Below, piece by piece: positions 9,461-20,175 of a stretch of 30,425 nucleotides of DNA. Source of the stretch: Candidatus Eiseniibacteriota bacterium (GTDB lineage: Bacteria > Eisenbacteria > RBG-16-71-46); assembly GCA_023249815.1 (NCBI GenBank), contig JAHFBX010000001.1, positions 431 to 30,855 on the forward strand. The letters run 5' to 3'. The notes under the pieces were generated by a model. It saw nothing but the letters and a program-made list of their open reading frames with translations. It had not been told where the DNA came from and did not search any database. The translations under genes were made by a program, and so were the position numbers. Position 1 is the first letter of the stretch, and each line of letters starts with the position of its first letter.

Positions 9461-11595
9461 TGCCCGTGTTCCGCGTCGAACGCCGTGACGGCGGACTCGC
9501 GCACCTGGTCATGGACCACGCCGCGCGCAAGCTGAACGTGCTGGATGCCGACGCCATCGCGTCGCTCGAATCCACACTCAGCGATCTCGAGGGGGCGCCG
9601 CCCCGCGGACTGATCGTGCTCTCGGGCAAGCCGGGGAGCTTCATCGCCGGTGCCGACATCGACGCGATCGGCAGCATCACCGACGCCGATCAGGTACACA
9701 CGCTGGTGCGGCGCGGCCAGGCCGCGTACCAGCGGCTCGCGTCGCTGCCGTGTCCCACCGTGGCGGCGATCGATGGCGTGTGCCTGGGCGGTGGCACCGA
9801 GCTGGCGCTCGCCTGTGACTCCCGGATCGCGAGCGAGGAGTCGCGCACTCAGATCGGGTTGCCCGAGACATTGCTCGGGATCTTCCCCGCCTGGGGCGGA
9901 ACGACGCGGCTGCCCCGGCTGATCGGCCTGCCCGCGGCACTCGACCTGATCCTCACCGGGCGCTCGCTCGACGCGCGCCGCGCCGAGAAGCTGGGCTTGA
10001 TCGCGCGCGCGGTGCCGGCCGCTTGGCTGGTGGAATCCGCCGAGCGTCATCTCGCGGCCGTGTCGCAACGGCCGCCGAGGAAGCGCCGCGACCGTTACCG
10101 GCCGAAGGGGTTCATGAACTGGCTGCTCGACACCACCGCGCCCGGGCGCGCCACGGTGTTCTCGCAGGCGAAGAAGAACGTGCTCGCGCGGACGCAAGGC
10201 ATGTACCCCGCGCCGCTCGCCGCGATCGGCGTACTCGAGCGCACGTACAGCCGCTCGGTGGCCGAGGGGCTGGCCGCCGAGGCCGACGCCGTGGCGCCGC
10301 TGGTCGTGGGCGACGTGTGCAAGAACCTCGTTCGCATCTTTCGGCTCTCGGAGGACGCCAAGCGTTCGAACGTGGTGGCCGATCCGGGGGTCAAGCCCGC
10401 AAGGGTCGAGCACATGGCGCTCGTGGGCGCGGGTGTGATGGGCGCCGGCATCGCCGAGCTGGCCGCGCGCCAGGGGATCACCGTGCGCATGCGAGAGATC
10501 AAGCCCGAGGCGCTGCAGAAGGGGCTCCAGGTGATCCGCGGCGTCATCGACGAGCGCAATCGCAAGCGCCGTGTCGCGCCGCGCGAGGTGGACGCGCAGA
10601 TGGCACGCGTGCTGCCCACGCTCGACTTGACGGGCATGGCGCACGCCGACTTCGCGCTCGAGGCCGTCGTCGAGGACCTCGACGTCAAACGCCGCGTGTT
10701 CGCCGAGCTCGAGGTGCGCGTGCCGGGGGGTACGCTGCTCGCCTCGAACACGAGCAGCCTGAGCATCAATTCGCTCGCCGCCGGCCTGCTGCATCCCGAT
10801 CGGTTCGTGGGTTTCCACTTCTTCAATCCCGTCCACCGCATGCCGCTGCTCGAGGTCGTCCGCGGCGAGCGCACCTCGGACGCTGCGCTCGTCACGGCAG
10901 TCGCGCTGGCCCGCCGGCTCGGCAAGACACCGGTCGTGGTCAGGGACTCGCCCGGGTTCGTGGTGAACCGCGTGCTCATGCCGTACCTGCGCGAGGCGCT
11001 GTACATGCTCGAGGACGGCTACGCCGTACCCGACCTCGATGCCGCGATGCGCCGCTTCGGCATGCCCATGGGACCGTTCGAGGTGGTGGACGAGGTGGGC
11101 ATCGACGTCGCCCACAAGGTGGCCGGCGTGCTCGCGGCCGCGTTCCCCGAGCGCATCCAGCCGTCGCCCGTGCTCGAGCAGCTCATGGCCGCGGGCCGGT
11201 TCGGCAAGAAGAGCGGTCGCGGCTTCTATCGCCACCAGGGGAAGCAGCGCACGCCGGATCGCAGCGTGCGTGCGCTGCTGGGGCTGTCGCACGTGCGCCG
11301 GCCGCAGTCCGTGGACACGCTCTCCGAGCGCATGGTGCTCGCCATGATCAACGAGGCCGCGCGCTGCGTGGAGGAGAACATCGTGGCCGGACCCGAGCAG
11401 GTGGACCTCGCCATGATCTTCGGCGCCGGCTTCCCGCCCTATCGAGGCGGTGTTCTGCGCCACGCGGACACCATGGGCCTACCGATGATCGTGGACCGTC
11501 TGCACGCGCTCCGTGCTGAGAAGGGGCCCCGGTTCGAACCGTGTGCGTTGCTGGTGAACAAGGCGGCACGCGGCGAAACGTTCGCGAACGGGTGA
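9457..11595 (+). CDS. fadJ: Enoyl-CoA hydratase / 3-hydroxyacyl-CoA dehydrogenase fusion (FadJ/FadB-like)
   Basis: A 712-residue multifunctional beta-oxidation protein. The N-terminal crotonase domain (about 1-290) has GKPGSFIAGADI, GVCLGGGTELALACD for the oxyanion hole, and LPETLLGIFPAWGGTTRLPR. The NAD-binding 3-hydroxyacyl-CoA dehydrogenase domain begins near residue 318 with ALVGAGVMGAGIAEL and carries FVGFHFFNPVHRMPLLEVV with the catalytic histidine. C-terminal dehydrogenase domains follow (DSPGFVVNRVLMPYLREA; GAGFPPYRGG). Size and order match FadJ and mitochondrial trifunctional alpha chains. Two adjacent start codons exist at 9457 and 9460; the first overlaps the thiolase stop as ATGA. 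It should form the trifunctional complex with the thiolase. The symbol is by family resemblance; FadB cannot be excluded. Confidence 0.92.
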   Translation: MMPVFRVERRDGGLAHLVMDHAARKLNVLDADAIASLESTLSDLEGAPPRGLIVLSGKPGSFIAGADIDAIGSITDADQVHTLVRRGQAAYQRLASLPCPTVAAIDGVCLGGGTELALACDSRIASEESRTQIGLPETLLGIFPAWGGTTRLPRLIGLPAALDLILTGRSLDARRAEKLGLIARAVPAAWLVESAERHLAAVSQRPPRKRRDRYRPKGFMNWLLDTTAPGRATVFSQAKKNVLARTQGMYPAPLAAIGVLERTYSRSVAEGLAAEADAVAPLVVGDVCKNLVRIFRLSEDAKRSNVVADPGVKPARVEHMALVGAGVMGAGIAELAARQGITVRMREIKPEALQKGLQVIRGVIDERNRKRRVAPREVDAQMARVLPTLDLTGMAHADFALEAVVEDLDVKRRVFAELEVRVPGGTLLASNTSSLSINSLAAGLLHPDRFVGFHFFNPVHRMPLLEVVRGERTSDAALVTAVALARRLGKTPVVVRDSPGFVVNRVLMPYLREALYMLEDGYAVPDLDAAMRRFGMPMGPFEVVDEVGIDVAHKVAGVLAAAFPERIQPSPVLEQLMAAGRFGKKSGRGFYRHQGKQRTPDRSVRALLGLSHVRRPQSVDTLSERMVLAMINEAARCVEENIVAGPEQVDLAMIFGAGFPPYRGGVLRHADTMGLPMIVDRLHALRAEKGPRFEPCALLVNKAARGETFANG

Positions 11596-11651
11596 CCGCG
11601 CCACGGTCAGTTGAATCCCGCGCCAGCCTTCGCGCGTCCAAACCAGTCCCG

Positions 11652-11667
11652 GAGGCCGTCCGGCCTC
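11652..11667 (+). terminator. Short hairpin after the beta-oxidation operon
   Basis: GAGGCC and GGCCTC enclose a four-base loop 56 bases after the hydratase/dehydrogenase stop and 76 bases before the protease gene. There is no T-run. It may terminate or attenuate the operon; weak evidence. Confidence 0.22.
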
Positions 11668-11743
11668 GGTGAAGACCCCGCGCCGGGTCCGTCCCGCGCG
11701 GGTGAGACCCAGGGCCTTCTGATCACGGCCGTGAGGAGGTTGC

Positions 11744-12751
11744 ATGCAGCCCGAGCTCCGTCTGGTCGCGGGTGAGGCAGAGCCCGCGTTTCCCGCGCCG
11801 GCCGTGCCGAGCGTGGACGATGGTCCACTGCTCGACGCCTATTCTGAAGCCGTGGTCGGCGCCGTCGAACAGGTATCGCCGTCCGTCGTGAAGATCGAGG
11901 TCGAGCATCGTGGTCGCCGAAGTGGCGGTGCAGGCTCCGGGTTCGTGTTCACGACCGACGGCTTCGCGCTCACCAACAGCCACGTCGTGAATGGTGCTTC
12001 GAGCCTCACCGCTGTTCTGGCCGATGGCCGGCGCGCGCCCGCGACGCTGGTGGGTGACGACCCCGACACCGACCTCGCCGTGGTCCGCCTGTCGGCCGAC
12101 GCCGTGCCTGCGGCCCGCCTCGGCGAGTCCTCCAAGGTGCGGGTGGGCCAGGTGGCCATCGCCATCGGCAACCCGTTCGGCTTCCACGCCACGGTCACGA
12201 CCGGCGTCGTCTCGGCGCTCGGTCGCTCGCTGCGCGCGCAGTCGGGCCGGTTGATCGACGACGTCATCCAGACGGACGCGTCGCTCAACCCGGGCAACTC
12301 GGGCGGCCCGCTCGTCAACTCGCGCGGCGAGGTGATCGGCGTCAACACCGCGATGATCCTGCCCGCCCAGGGCATCTGCTTCGCGATCGCCGTGGACCTG
12401 GCGAAGTTCGTGGCCACGAGCCTGATCCGCGACGGCCACATCGTGCGCGGTTGGATCGGCGTGGCGGGGCAGAACGCGCACCTGCGCCGCCCGCTGGTGC
12501 GCCGCCACGGGCTCGAACGCGAGTCCGGCGTGCTCGTGCTATCCGTCGAGCGCGGCAGTCCCGCCGAACGCACCGGCCTTCGCGAAGGCGACATCGTGGT
12601 CTCGCTCGCGGGCCAGCCGGTCGCAGGCGTGGACGACCTGCACCGGTTGCTCTCCGGCCAGGCCGTGGGCACGCGTATGCCGCTCGCCGTGCTGCGGAAC
12701 TCCGAGCAGGTGTTGCTCGAGGTCGAGCCCGTCACCGCGCCGCAACGCTAG
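11744..12751 (+). CDS. HtrA/DegP-like S1C serine protease with one PDZ domain
   Basis: A 335-residue trypsin-like protease of the HtrA type. The catalytic triad is complete: His80 in TNSHVV, Asp110 in DTDLAVV and Ser186 in LNPGNSGGPL. A C-terminal PDZ domain covers about 235-330 (GVLVLSVERGSPAERTGLREGDIVVSLAGQPV). The ATG follows GAGGAGGTTGC, so the start is well supported, yet the N-terminus (MQPELRLVAGEAEPAF) has no signal peptide or membrane anchor. Most HtrA proteins work in the envelope, so this may be a cytoplasmic form; leaderless HtrA-like proteins occur in several phyla. It stands alone: preceded by 148 non-coding bases and followed by a strong terminator. The substrate is unknown. 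Confidence 0.92.
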   Translation: MQPELRLVAGEAEPAFPAPAVPSVDDGPLLDAYSEAVVGAVEQVSPSVVKIEVEHRGRRSGGAGSGFVFTTDGFALTNSHVVNGASSLTAVLADGRRAPATLVGDDPDTDLAVVRLSADAVPAARLGESSKVRVGQVAIAIGNPFGFHATVTTGVVSALGRSLRAQSGRLIDDVIQTDASLNPGNSGGPLVNSRGEVIGVNTAMILPAQGICFAIAVDLAKFVATSLIRDGHIVRGWIGVAGQNAHLRRPLVRRHGLERESGVLVLSVERGSPAERTGLREGDIVVSLAGQPVAGVDDLHRLLSGQAVGTRMPLAVLRNSEQVLLEVEPVTAPQR

Positions 12752-12826
12752 CGCGAACACGACCACGCCCGACTCGGTCGCACGAAGACGCGCGCAGGGG
12801 TGGAGTCGCAGCGGCAGAAAAGGCGA

Positions 12827-12861
12827 AGCGCCCGGCTGGAGGTGAGGCCGGGCGCTCTTTT
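12827..12861 (+). terminator. Rho-independent terminator after the HtrA-like gene
   Basis: AGCGCCCGGC and GCCGGGCGCT form a perfect ten-pair stem with a ten-base loop, followed directly by CTTTT. It lies 75 bases after the protease stop. This is a textbook intrinsic terminator for the plus strand. Confidence 0.85.
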
Positions 12862-13072
12862 GTGGCGGCGGGCCTTGCCTTCCCGCTGCCTGCCTTCTCG
12901 GTTCGTCGCGAAGCCGTCTCTCGGGTCGGCTCCGCGTTCGCCACCTCGCTCTAGGGATGGCACTCGGTAGGACGCGCGAGCCAGCCGGAAGGTTTCATTT
13001 GTCTCCGCGATTCCACATTTCCGTGAAGCAGGCCACACCAACGCCGCACTTTCGACCACCGGCGCGAAGCGA

Positions 13073-13104
13073 AGCAGCCCGGCGAGCAGGCTCGCCGGGC
13101 TGCT
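13073..13104 (-). terminator. Strong hairpin terminator after ftsH
   Basis: AGCAGCCCGGCGAGC and its exact reverse complement are separated by two bases, giving a stem of 13-15 pairs 18 bases past the ftsH stop. There is no good T-run on the minus strand, but position and stability suggest termination of the tRNA-tilS-hpt-ftsH transcript. Confidence 0.65.
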
Positions 13105-13122
13105 CGGAGCTTCGGGGGGGCG

Positions 13123-16518
<3,396 letters not shown>

Positions 16519-16521
16519 CTG

Positions 16522-17073
16522 CTACGCCTCCTCGAGTACGCCCACGTAGGGCAGATTGCGGTAACGCTCGGCCGCGTCCATCCCGTATCCGATTACGAAC
16601 TCGTCCCCGATCGACCAGCCCTTCCATCGCACCGGCACCGGGATCTTCCGGCACGGGACCTTGTCGAGGAGGGTGGCGACTTGGATGCTGGCGGCGCCGC
16701 GGGATTCCAGGAGATCGAGGATGAACTTCACGCTTCGGCCCGAATCCACGACTCCTTCACACAGGACGACGTGGCGACCGCGGATGTCGGTCCTCAAGTC
16801 CATGATGAGCTGGACGTTCCCGCTGGACGTCGTACCGGCCCCATACGACGCCACCGCCAGGAAGTCCATCTCGATGTCGAGCGGCGTCGCGCGCGCCAGG
16901 TCCATCTGGAACATGCACGCGCCCTTCAAGACTCCGACGAACAGCGGCGACCTACCCGAGAGCTCGCGCGCCAGCTCCAACCCCATGTCGCGCACACGCT
17001 CCTGGATCTGGGCTGACGTGAACAACACTCGGATGGCGGGCTCGGCCGTGACGGCAGGTCGGGGGTCCGGCAT
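16522..17073 (-). CDS. hpt: Hypoxanthine-guanine phosphoribosyltransferase with altered PRPP motif
   Basis: A 183-residue type I phosphoribosyltransferase that salvages hypoxanthine and guanine to IMP and GMP. Matching features are LFVGVLKGACMF, the flexible loop region with SYGAGTTSSG, the PRPP-binding motif HVVLCEGVVDSGRSV at about 101-115, LLDKVPCRK, and C-terminal FVIGYGMDAAERYRNLPYVGVL. In most homologues the PRPP motif reads ED..DTG; here Gly107 replaces the second acidic residue, while Glu106 and Asp110, the position of the proposed general base, remain. The ATG follows GGAGAG. It lies 41 bases after tilS and three bases before ftsH, the widely conserved tilS-hpt-ftsH order, which makes the assignment firm even with the substitution. 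Confidence 0.93.
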   Translation of the reverse strand: MPDPRPAVTAEPAIRVLFTSAQIQERVRDMGLELARELSGRSPLFVGVLKGACMFQMDLARATPLDIEMDFLAVASYGAGTTSSGNVQLIMDLRTDIRGRHVVLCEGVVDSGRSVKFILDLLESRGAASIQVATLLDKVPCRKIPVPVRWKGWSIGDEFVIGYGMDAAERYRNLPYVGVLEEA

Positions 17074-17114
17074 GAACTCTCCAAAAGTGCCGCCGGTGCC
17101 CCGGCGGCTGGTCG

Positions 17115-18323
17115 TCAGGCGGTGGCCCGTGACGAGCGGCGCGGCTTCGCGCGACCGCTCGTGGAACCACGTCGAGCACGACTGCGGCCACCATGTAGTC
17201 TAGCATCGGGCGAGCCAACGCGCCGCGTGGTATGCCGAAGCGCCGTAACCTCGTGGCCAGGTGGTGCAAATCGCAGCAGTCCGTGTTCCGCCCGGAGCGC
17301 CCAACCGCCCGGCAGAGTGGCGCTTGCGCGTGCGTTCGTGCCTCGGGCGCCAGATCGGATGATGGACTCGATGGCACTCGTATGCCGGCGTGTGAGGCCC
17401 TGCGCCATGTCACCGGCGGCAAGTCGCCAAGCACGCCGGATCGAGAGCATCCGGATGAGGCGCGGTAGCCTGGCGACGAGGCTCGCGTCGAGCGCCCGCC
17501 GTGCTCCGTCGGGGCGCCACGCCCGCTCGAGCGCGCGAGCGGCGGCGCGGGCGAGGAGTGCCTCGGCATGGGCGAGCTCTTCCGCCAGCTCGCCAGCGCG
17601 GCGTGCGAGCCCGGCACGACGCGCGGCGGGCGCCGCCGTCGCGATCTCCAGCGCGTCGAGGAGCGCCGGCACGGCGACATGCCGGATGCGGTTTCGCAGG
17701 TTTCGCGAGCCCGCGTTGCTCGAGTCCTCGCGCCAGGAGAGCGCGTGCGCGCGCAGGTCCGCCTCGATCTCCGCGCGTGTCACGCCGAGCATCGGCTTGA
17801 TCCACGCTCCTCGCCGCGCTCGCATGCCCGCGGCACCGGTGAGACCCGTGCCGCGCGCGAGCCGCATGAGCAGCGTCTCCAGCTGATCATCGGCGGTGTG
17901 GGCGGTGGCGATCGCGACGGCGTGGTCCACGCGCGCGACTCGCGTCAGCCACCCGCGCCGGAGCGTGCGGAGCCCGCCCTCGCCGGAGAGCCCGCGGCGG
18001 CGCATCCGCGCGGCGCAATCCCACTGCGCCGCCGTCACTGGGATGCGGAAGCGATCGCAGAGATCGGTGACGAAGCGCAGGTCGGCGTCGGCCTCGCGTC
18101 CGCGGAGCCCGTGGTGGAGATGCGCGGCACGAAGCTCGAGCCCGAACTCGGGCGCCAGTGACGCGAGCGTCACCAGCAGCGCCGTGGAGTCCGCGCCGCC
18201 GCTCACCGCCACGAGCAGCGTGGAGCCGGCTGGCAGGCGGCAGGGCCCGCGAAACGCGCGACGCAGCATCGGCTCCAGGCGGCGCAGGCGCGGCCGGAAC
18301 TCTCGTCCACGTGGTGGTGTCAT
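17115..18323 (-). CDS. tilS: tRNA(Ile)-lysidine synthetase, short C-terminus
   Basis: TilS converts C34 of tRNA-Ile2 (anticodon CAU) to lysidine with ATP and lysine, changing both its codon and amino-acid identity. The PP-loop SGGADS lies at residues 41-46, followed by HLHHGLRGREADAD, IATAHTADDQLETLLMRLARGTGLTGAAGM and the LRNRIRH helix, all diagnostic. I chose the ATG at 18323 (402 residues), preceded by GGAG; a longer in-frame extension would run back through the tRNA gene and is rejected. After LPGGWALRAEHGLLRFA only about 40 residues remain and they do not resemble the usual TilS C-terminal domain, so this domain is short or absent, as in Aquifex TilS, or lost by a late frameshift. It is part of the tRNA-tilS-hpt-ftsH transcript. 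Confidence 0.92.
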   Translation of the reverse strand: MTPPRGREFRPRLRRLEPMLRRAFRGPCRLPAGSTLLVAVSGGADSTALLVTLASLAPEFGLELRAAHLHHGLRGREADADLRFVTDLCDRFRIPVTAAQWDCAARMRRRGLSGEGGLRTLRRGWLTRVARVDHAVAIATAHTADDQLETLLMRLARGTGLTGAAGMRARRGAWIKPMLGVTRAEIEADLRAHALSWREDSSNAGSRNLRNRIRHVAVPALLDALEIATAAPAARRAGLARRAGELAEELAHAEALLARAAARALERAWRPDGARRALDASLVARLPRLIRMLSIRRAWRLAAGDMAQGLTRRHTSAIESIIRSGARGTNARASATLPGGWALRAEHGLLRFAPPGHEVTALRHTTRRVGSPDARLHGGRSRARRGSTSGRAKPRRSSRATA

Positions 18324-18427
18324 GGGCTCTCCGAGATGGCCGGAGGGCTTGAGCGGCCTCCGGCCGGTGGCCTGGCGATTCGCGCCGGGATCGGCTGCCG
18401 TCGGCGGCACGAAACTGAATACGCGCT

Positions 18428-18502
18428 TGGTGCCAGGGGGGAGAGTTGAACTCCCGACCAAGGGCTTATGAGTCCCCTGCTCTACCACTGAGCTACCCTG
18501 GC
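18428..18502 (-). tRNA. tRNA with CAU anticodon (elongator Met, or Ile2)
   Basis: The minus strand folds as a 75-base tRNA with encoded CCA. The acceptor stem is GCCAGGG/CCCTGGC (seven pairs), D stem GCTC/GAGC, anticodon loop CTCATAA with CAT at 34-36, variable loop TGGTC, T stem GGGAG/CTCCC with loop TTCAACT, and discriminator A. The anticodon stem GGGGA/GCCCT has an A-G mismatch at 31-39 and a G-T pair at 27-43. It is not an initiator (paired first position, ordinary D arm and no GGG/CCC anticodon-stem triplet). CAU could mean elongator methionine or, after lysidine modification, isoleucine. Its position 104 bases upstream of tilS makes Ile2 worth testing, but A4-U69 and G5-C68 do not match the C4-G69 and C5-G68 pairs favoured by E. 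coli TilS. Confidence 0.95.
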
Positions 18503-18597
18503 GATCCGTGGGGGCGGCGAAACGGGGCTGACCCGGCTTGCGGAGCGACGCCGCCGAAAGGAATCACCGGCCCAAACGGGGCACCGGCGGACGGGCG

Positions 18598-18626
18598 ACA
18601 CTAGGAACGGCCCCGAGGGCTGTCAA
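18598..18626 (-). promoter_or_regulatory. Sigma70-like promoter upstream of tRNA-tilS-hpt-ftsH
   Basis: On the minus strand a perfect TTGACA -35 box is followed, after exactly 17 bases, by TAGTGT. The tRNA 5' end lies about 95 bases further on, which leaves a leader for RNase P processing. It is the best promoter match in the window, although the -10 box matches only three of six positions. Confidence 0.6.
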
Positions 18627-18688
18627 GCACGCGCGCGCGCCGGCATGAAGCGGCGACGGCCCGTCGACGGTGGCCCGATTCGCGCGGA

Positions 18689-20131
18689 TCATGAGCCTTG
18701 CGCGCGCGCCTGCTCCTGCAGCCAATTCCACACCACGCGCATGGCCCACAGGTCGTCGGCATTGTAGCTCGCCACCTGAGCGAGCAGGCGCGCGCGCTCG
18801 ACGGGGTCGCGGGTCTCACGCGCGCGATGCGCCTGCGCCGTGGACCACGCCGCGTCGGCATCGGGGTTCGACCACTTGAAGCCGAGCCAGCGTGCCACGA
18901 ACTTGATCGACGTCGAGCGAAGCGGCAGGCGCACCGCGCGGTCGAGCGCGCGGTGGAGGTCGAAGCACGCACCCGGTGCACGGATGCGCTGCACGAACGC
19001 GGCGGGCGCGCCGAGTCGCGTGATATAGCGGTCGAGCCACATGGGTTCGGCGTCGTGCCAGTGCACCCACACAGCTTCGGGATGGTCGTCGAAGACCTCG
19101 AGCGCGCGCGCCACGAATCGCGCCCACGCCTCGCGGTCGCCCTCGGGTGTGAGTTCGGCGAGCAGCGGCTCGAATCGCGGCTCGGGCTGTTCCACCGCCA
19201 GTCCCCACAGGTAGACCGGCACGGGCGCGCGCAGGCCATCGGAATCCGCTTCCACGTCGAACCACACCGGCGTGCGTCCGCGCGGCAGATCGGGGGCTTT
19301 GAGCCACACGGGACGCGACGTGGACCAGGCGCGCGCCTCGGCCTGCAGCAGGAACGCGTTGGCGCGCAGATCACGATGCCGGAAACTGTCGGGGGTCCGC
19401 GCCGCCAGCTCGTCGAACGTACGGATGCCTTCGTCATGCAGCAGTCGCGCGCGTGCGCGTGTCACCGAGGGCGCCACCTCGATGCGGCGCTCCGCCTCGG
19501 CCCGGTCCCAACAGTGGGCGTAGTGCTCGCAATCTTGGCAGTGGGAATGCGCGAGCAGGAGGTCGGGCTCGCTCGAGTCACCGAGCAGCTCCCGCGCGCG
19601 CTCCACCAGGCTCTGGAGTTCGCCGTCTCGCAACGGCTCCAGCTCCACGATCTCGCCCAGGCCGTTCACGATCTCGAGCCGCGTCACGTGGAGACCCGTG
19701 ATCTCGCGAACGAGCCAGCCGGCGAACGAGGAGCGCACGCGACTGTCGCGCGAGCGTTCGGGATGATGCGCGAGCCGGACGTCGCGGACGACCACCGCGG
19801 CGCCCTCGCGCAGCAGGAACGCGGGCGTGGCGCTCGAGCCGCCATCCGCCGACATCAGCACCGGCCGGCGGATGGCGTGCGTGGTCTCGTGCAGCAGGCG
19901 CGCGGTCTCGGCGCCCGCGTCTGCGAACGGCACCCCCGGCGCCCACACCGGACCGACGAGATCGGGCAGCGTCGCCGCCACCTGGTCCTCGAGCGTGCGG
20001 CTCTTCTCGCCGAGCACGTCGCCGTGATCGCCTCGCGGGGCGTCCGAGCCGCGCGCATGCTCCGAGCGCCACAGCCGCCGCTCGCAGTCGAGCAGGCGCT
20101 TGAGCGCCCATCCGGTCACACGGGCCGGCAT
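18689..20131 (-). CDS. TM0106-type RecB/Cas4-like nuclease with C-terminal RNase H-like domain
   Basis: A 480-residue protein in two parts. The first half looks like a Cas4/AddB-style PD-(D/E)XK domain: Cys16 in LLDCERRLW and Cys198, Cys201, Cys207 in HCQDCEHYAHC give the one-plus-three cysteine pattern that holds an iron-sulfur cluster. The second half resembles the YprB/RNase_H_2 3'-5' exonuclease-like domain, with TPVWFDVEADSDG and YNADDLWAMRVVWNW supplying DxE and late Asp motifs. The expected nuclease residues in the first half look altered: ATPAFLL where an Asp is usual and VVRDVRLA where D/E-x-K is usual. I chose the ATG at 20131, 44 bases after cdaA; a longer frame would overlap cdaA deeply. 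The role in DNA or RNA processing is unproven. Confidence 0.8.
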   Translation of the reverse strand: MPARVTGWALKRLLDCERRLWRSEHARGSDAPRGDHGDVLGEKSRTLEDQVAATLPDLVGPVWAPGVPFADAGAETARLLHETTHAIRRPVLMSADGGSSATPAFLLREGAAVVVRDVRLAHHPERSRDSRVRSSFAGWLVREITGLHVTRLEIVNGLGEIVELEPLRDGELQSLVERARELLGDSSEPDLLLAHSHCQDCEHYAHCWDRAEAERRIEVAPSVTRARARLLHDEGIRTFDELAARTPDSFRHRDLRANAFLLQAEARAWSTSRPVWLKAPDLPRGRTPVWFDVEADSDGLRAPVPVYLWGLAVEQPEPRFEPLLAELTPEGDREAWARFVARALEVFDDHPEAVWVHWHDAEPMWLDRYITRLGAPAAFVQRIRAPGACFDLHRALDRAVRLPLRSTSIKFVARWLGFKWSNPDADAAWSTAQAHRARETRDPVERARLLAQVASYNADDLWAMRVVWNWLQEQARAQGS

Positions 20132-20175
20132 CGCGGCTCCCCTCGCCGGAGCGGGGCGCGGGCCGCCCGGCGCGC

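Larger units (their letters stand above)
12752..13122. other. Intergenic region between convergent protease and ftsH genes
   Basis: This 371-base stretch separates the plus-strand protease from the minus-strand ftsH. It holds two strong hairpins, one near each gene end, described separately. No convincing small gene was seen; the reading frames crossing it are arginine/alanine-rich in the manner of chance frames in GC-rich DNA. Confidence 0.7.

Noticed and set aside
16952..17260. Alternative minus-strand frame as a continuation of TilS
   Set aside because: It runs on into hpt in another frame and shows no TilS C-terminal domain features.
18324..18488. Extended tilS N-terminus starting inside the tRNA gene
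   Set aside because: It would read through the tRNA; the ATG at 18323 has GGAG upstream and gives a normal TilS N-terminus.
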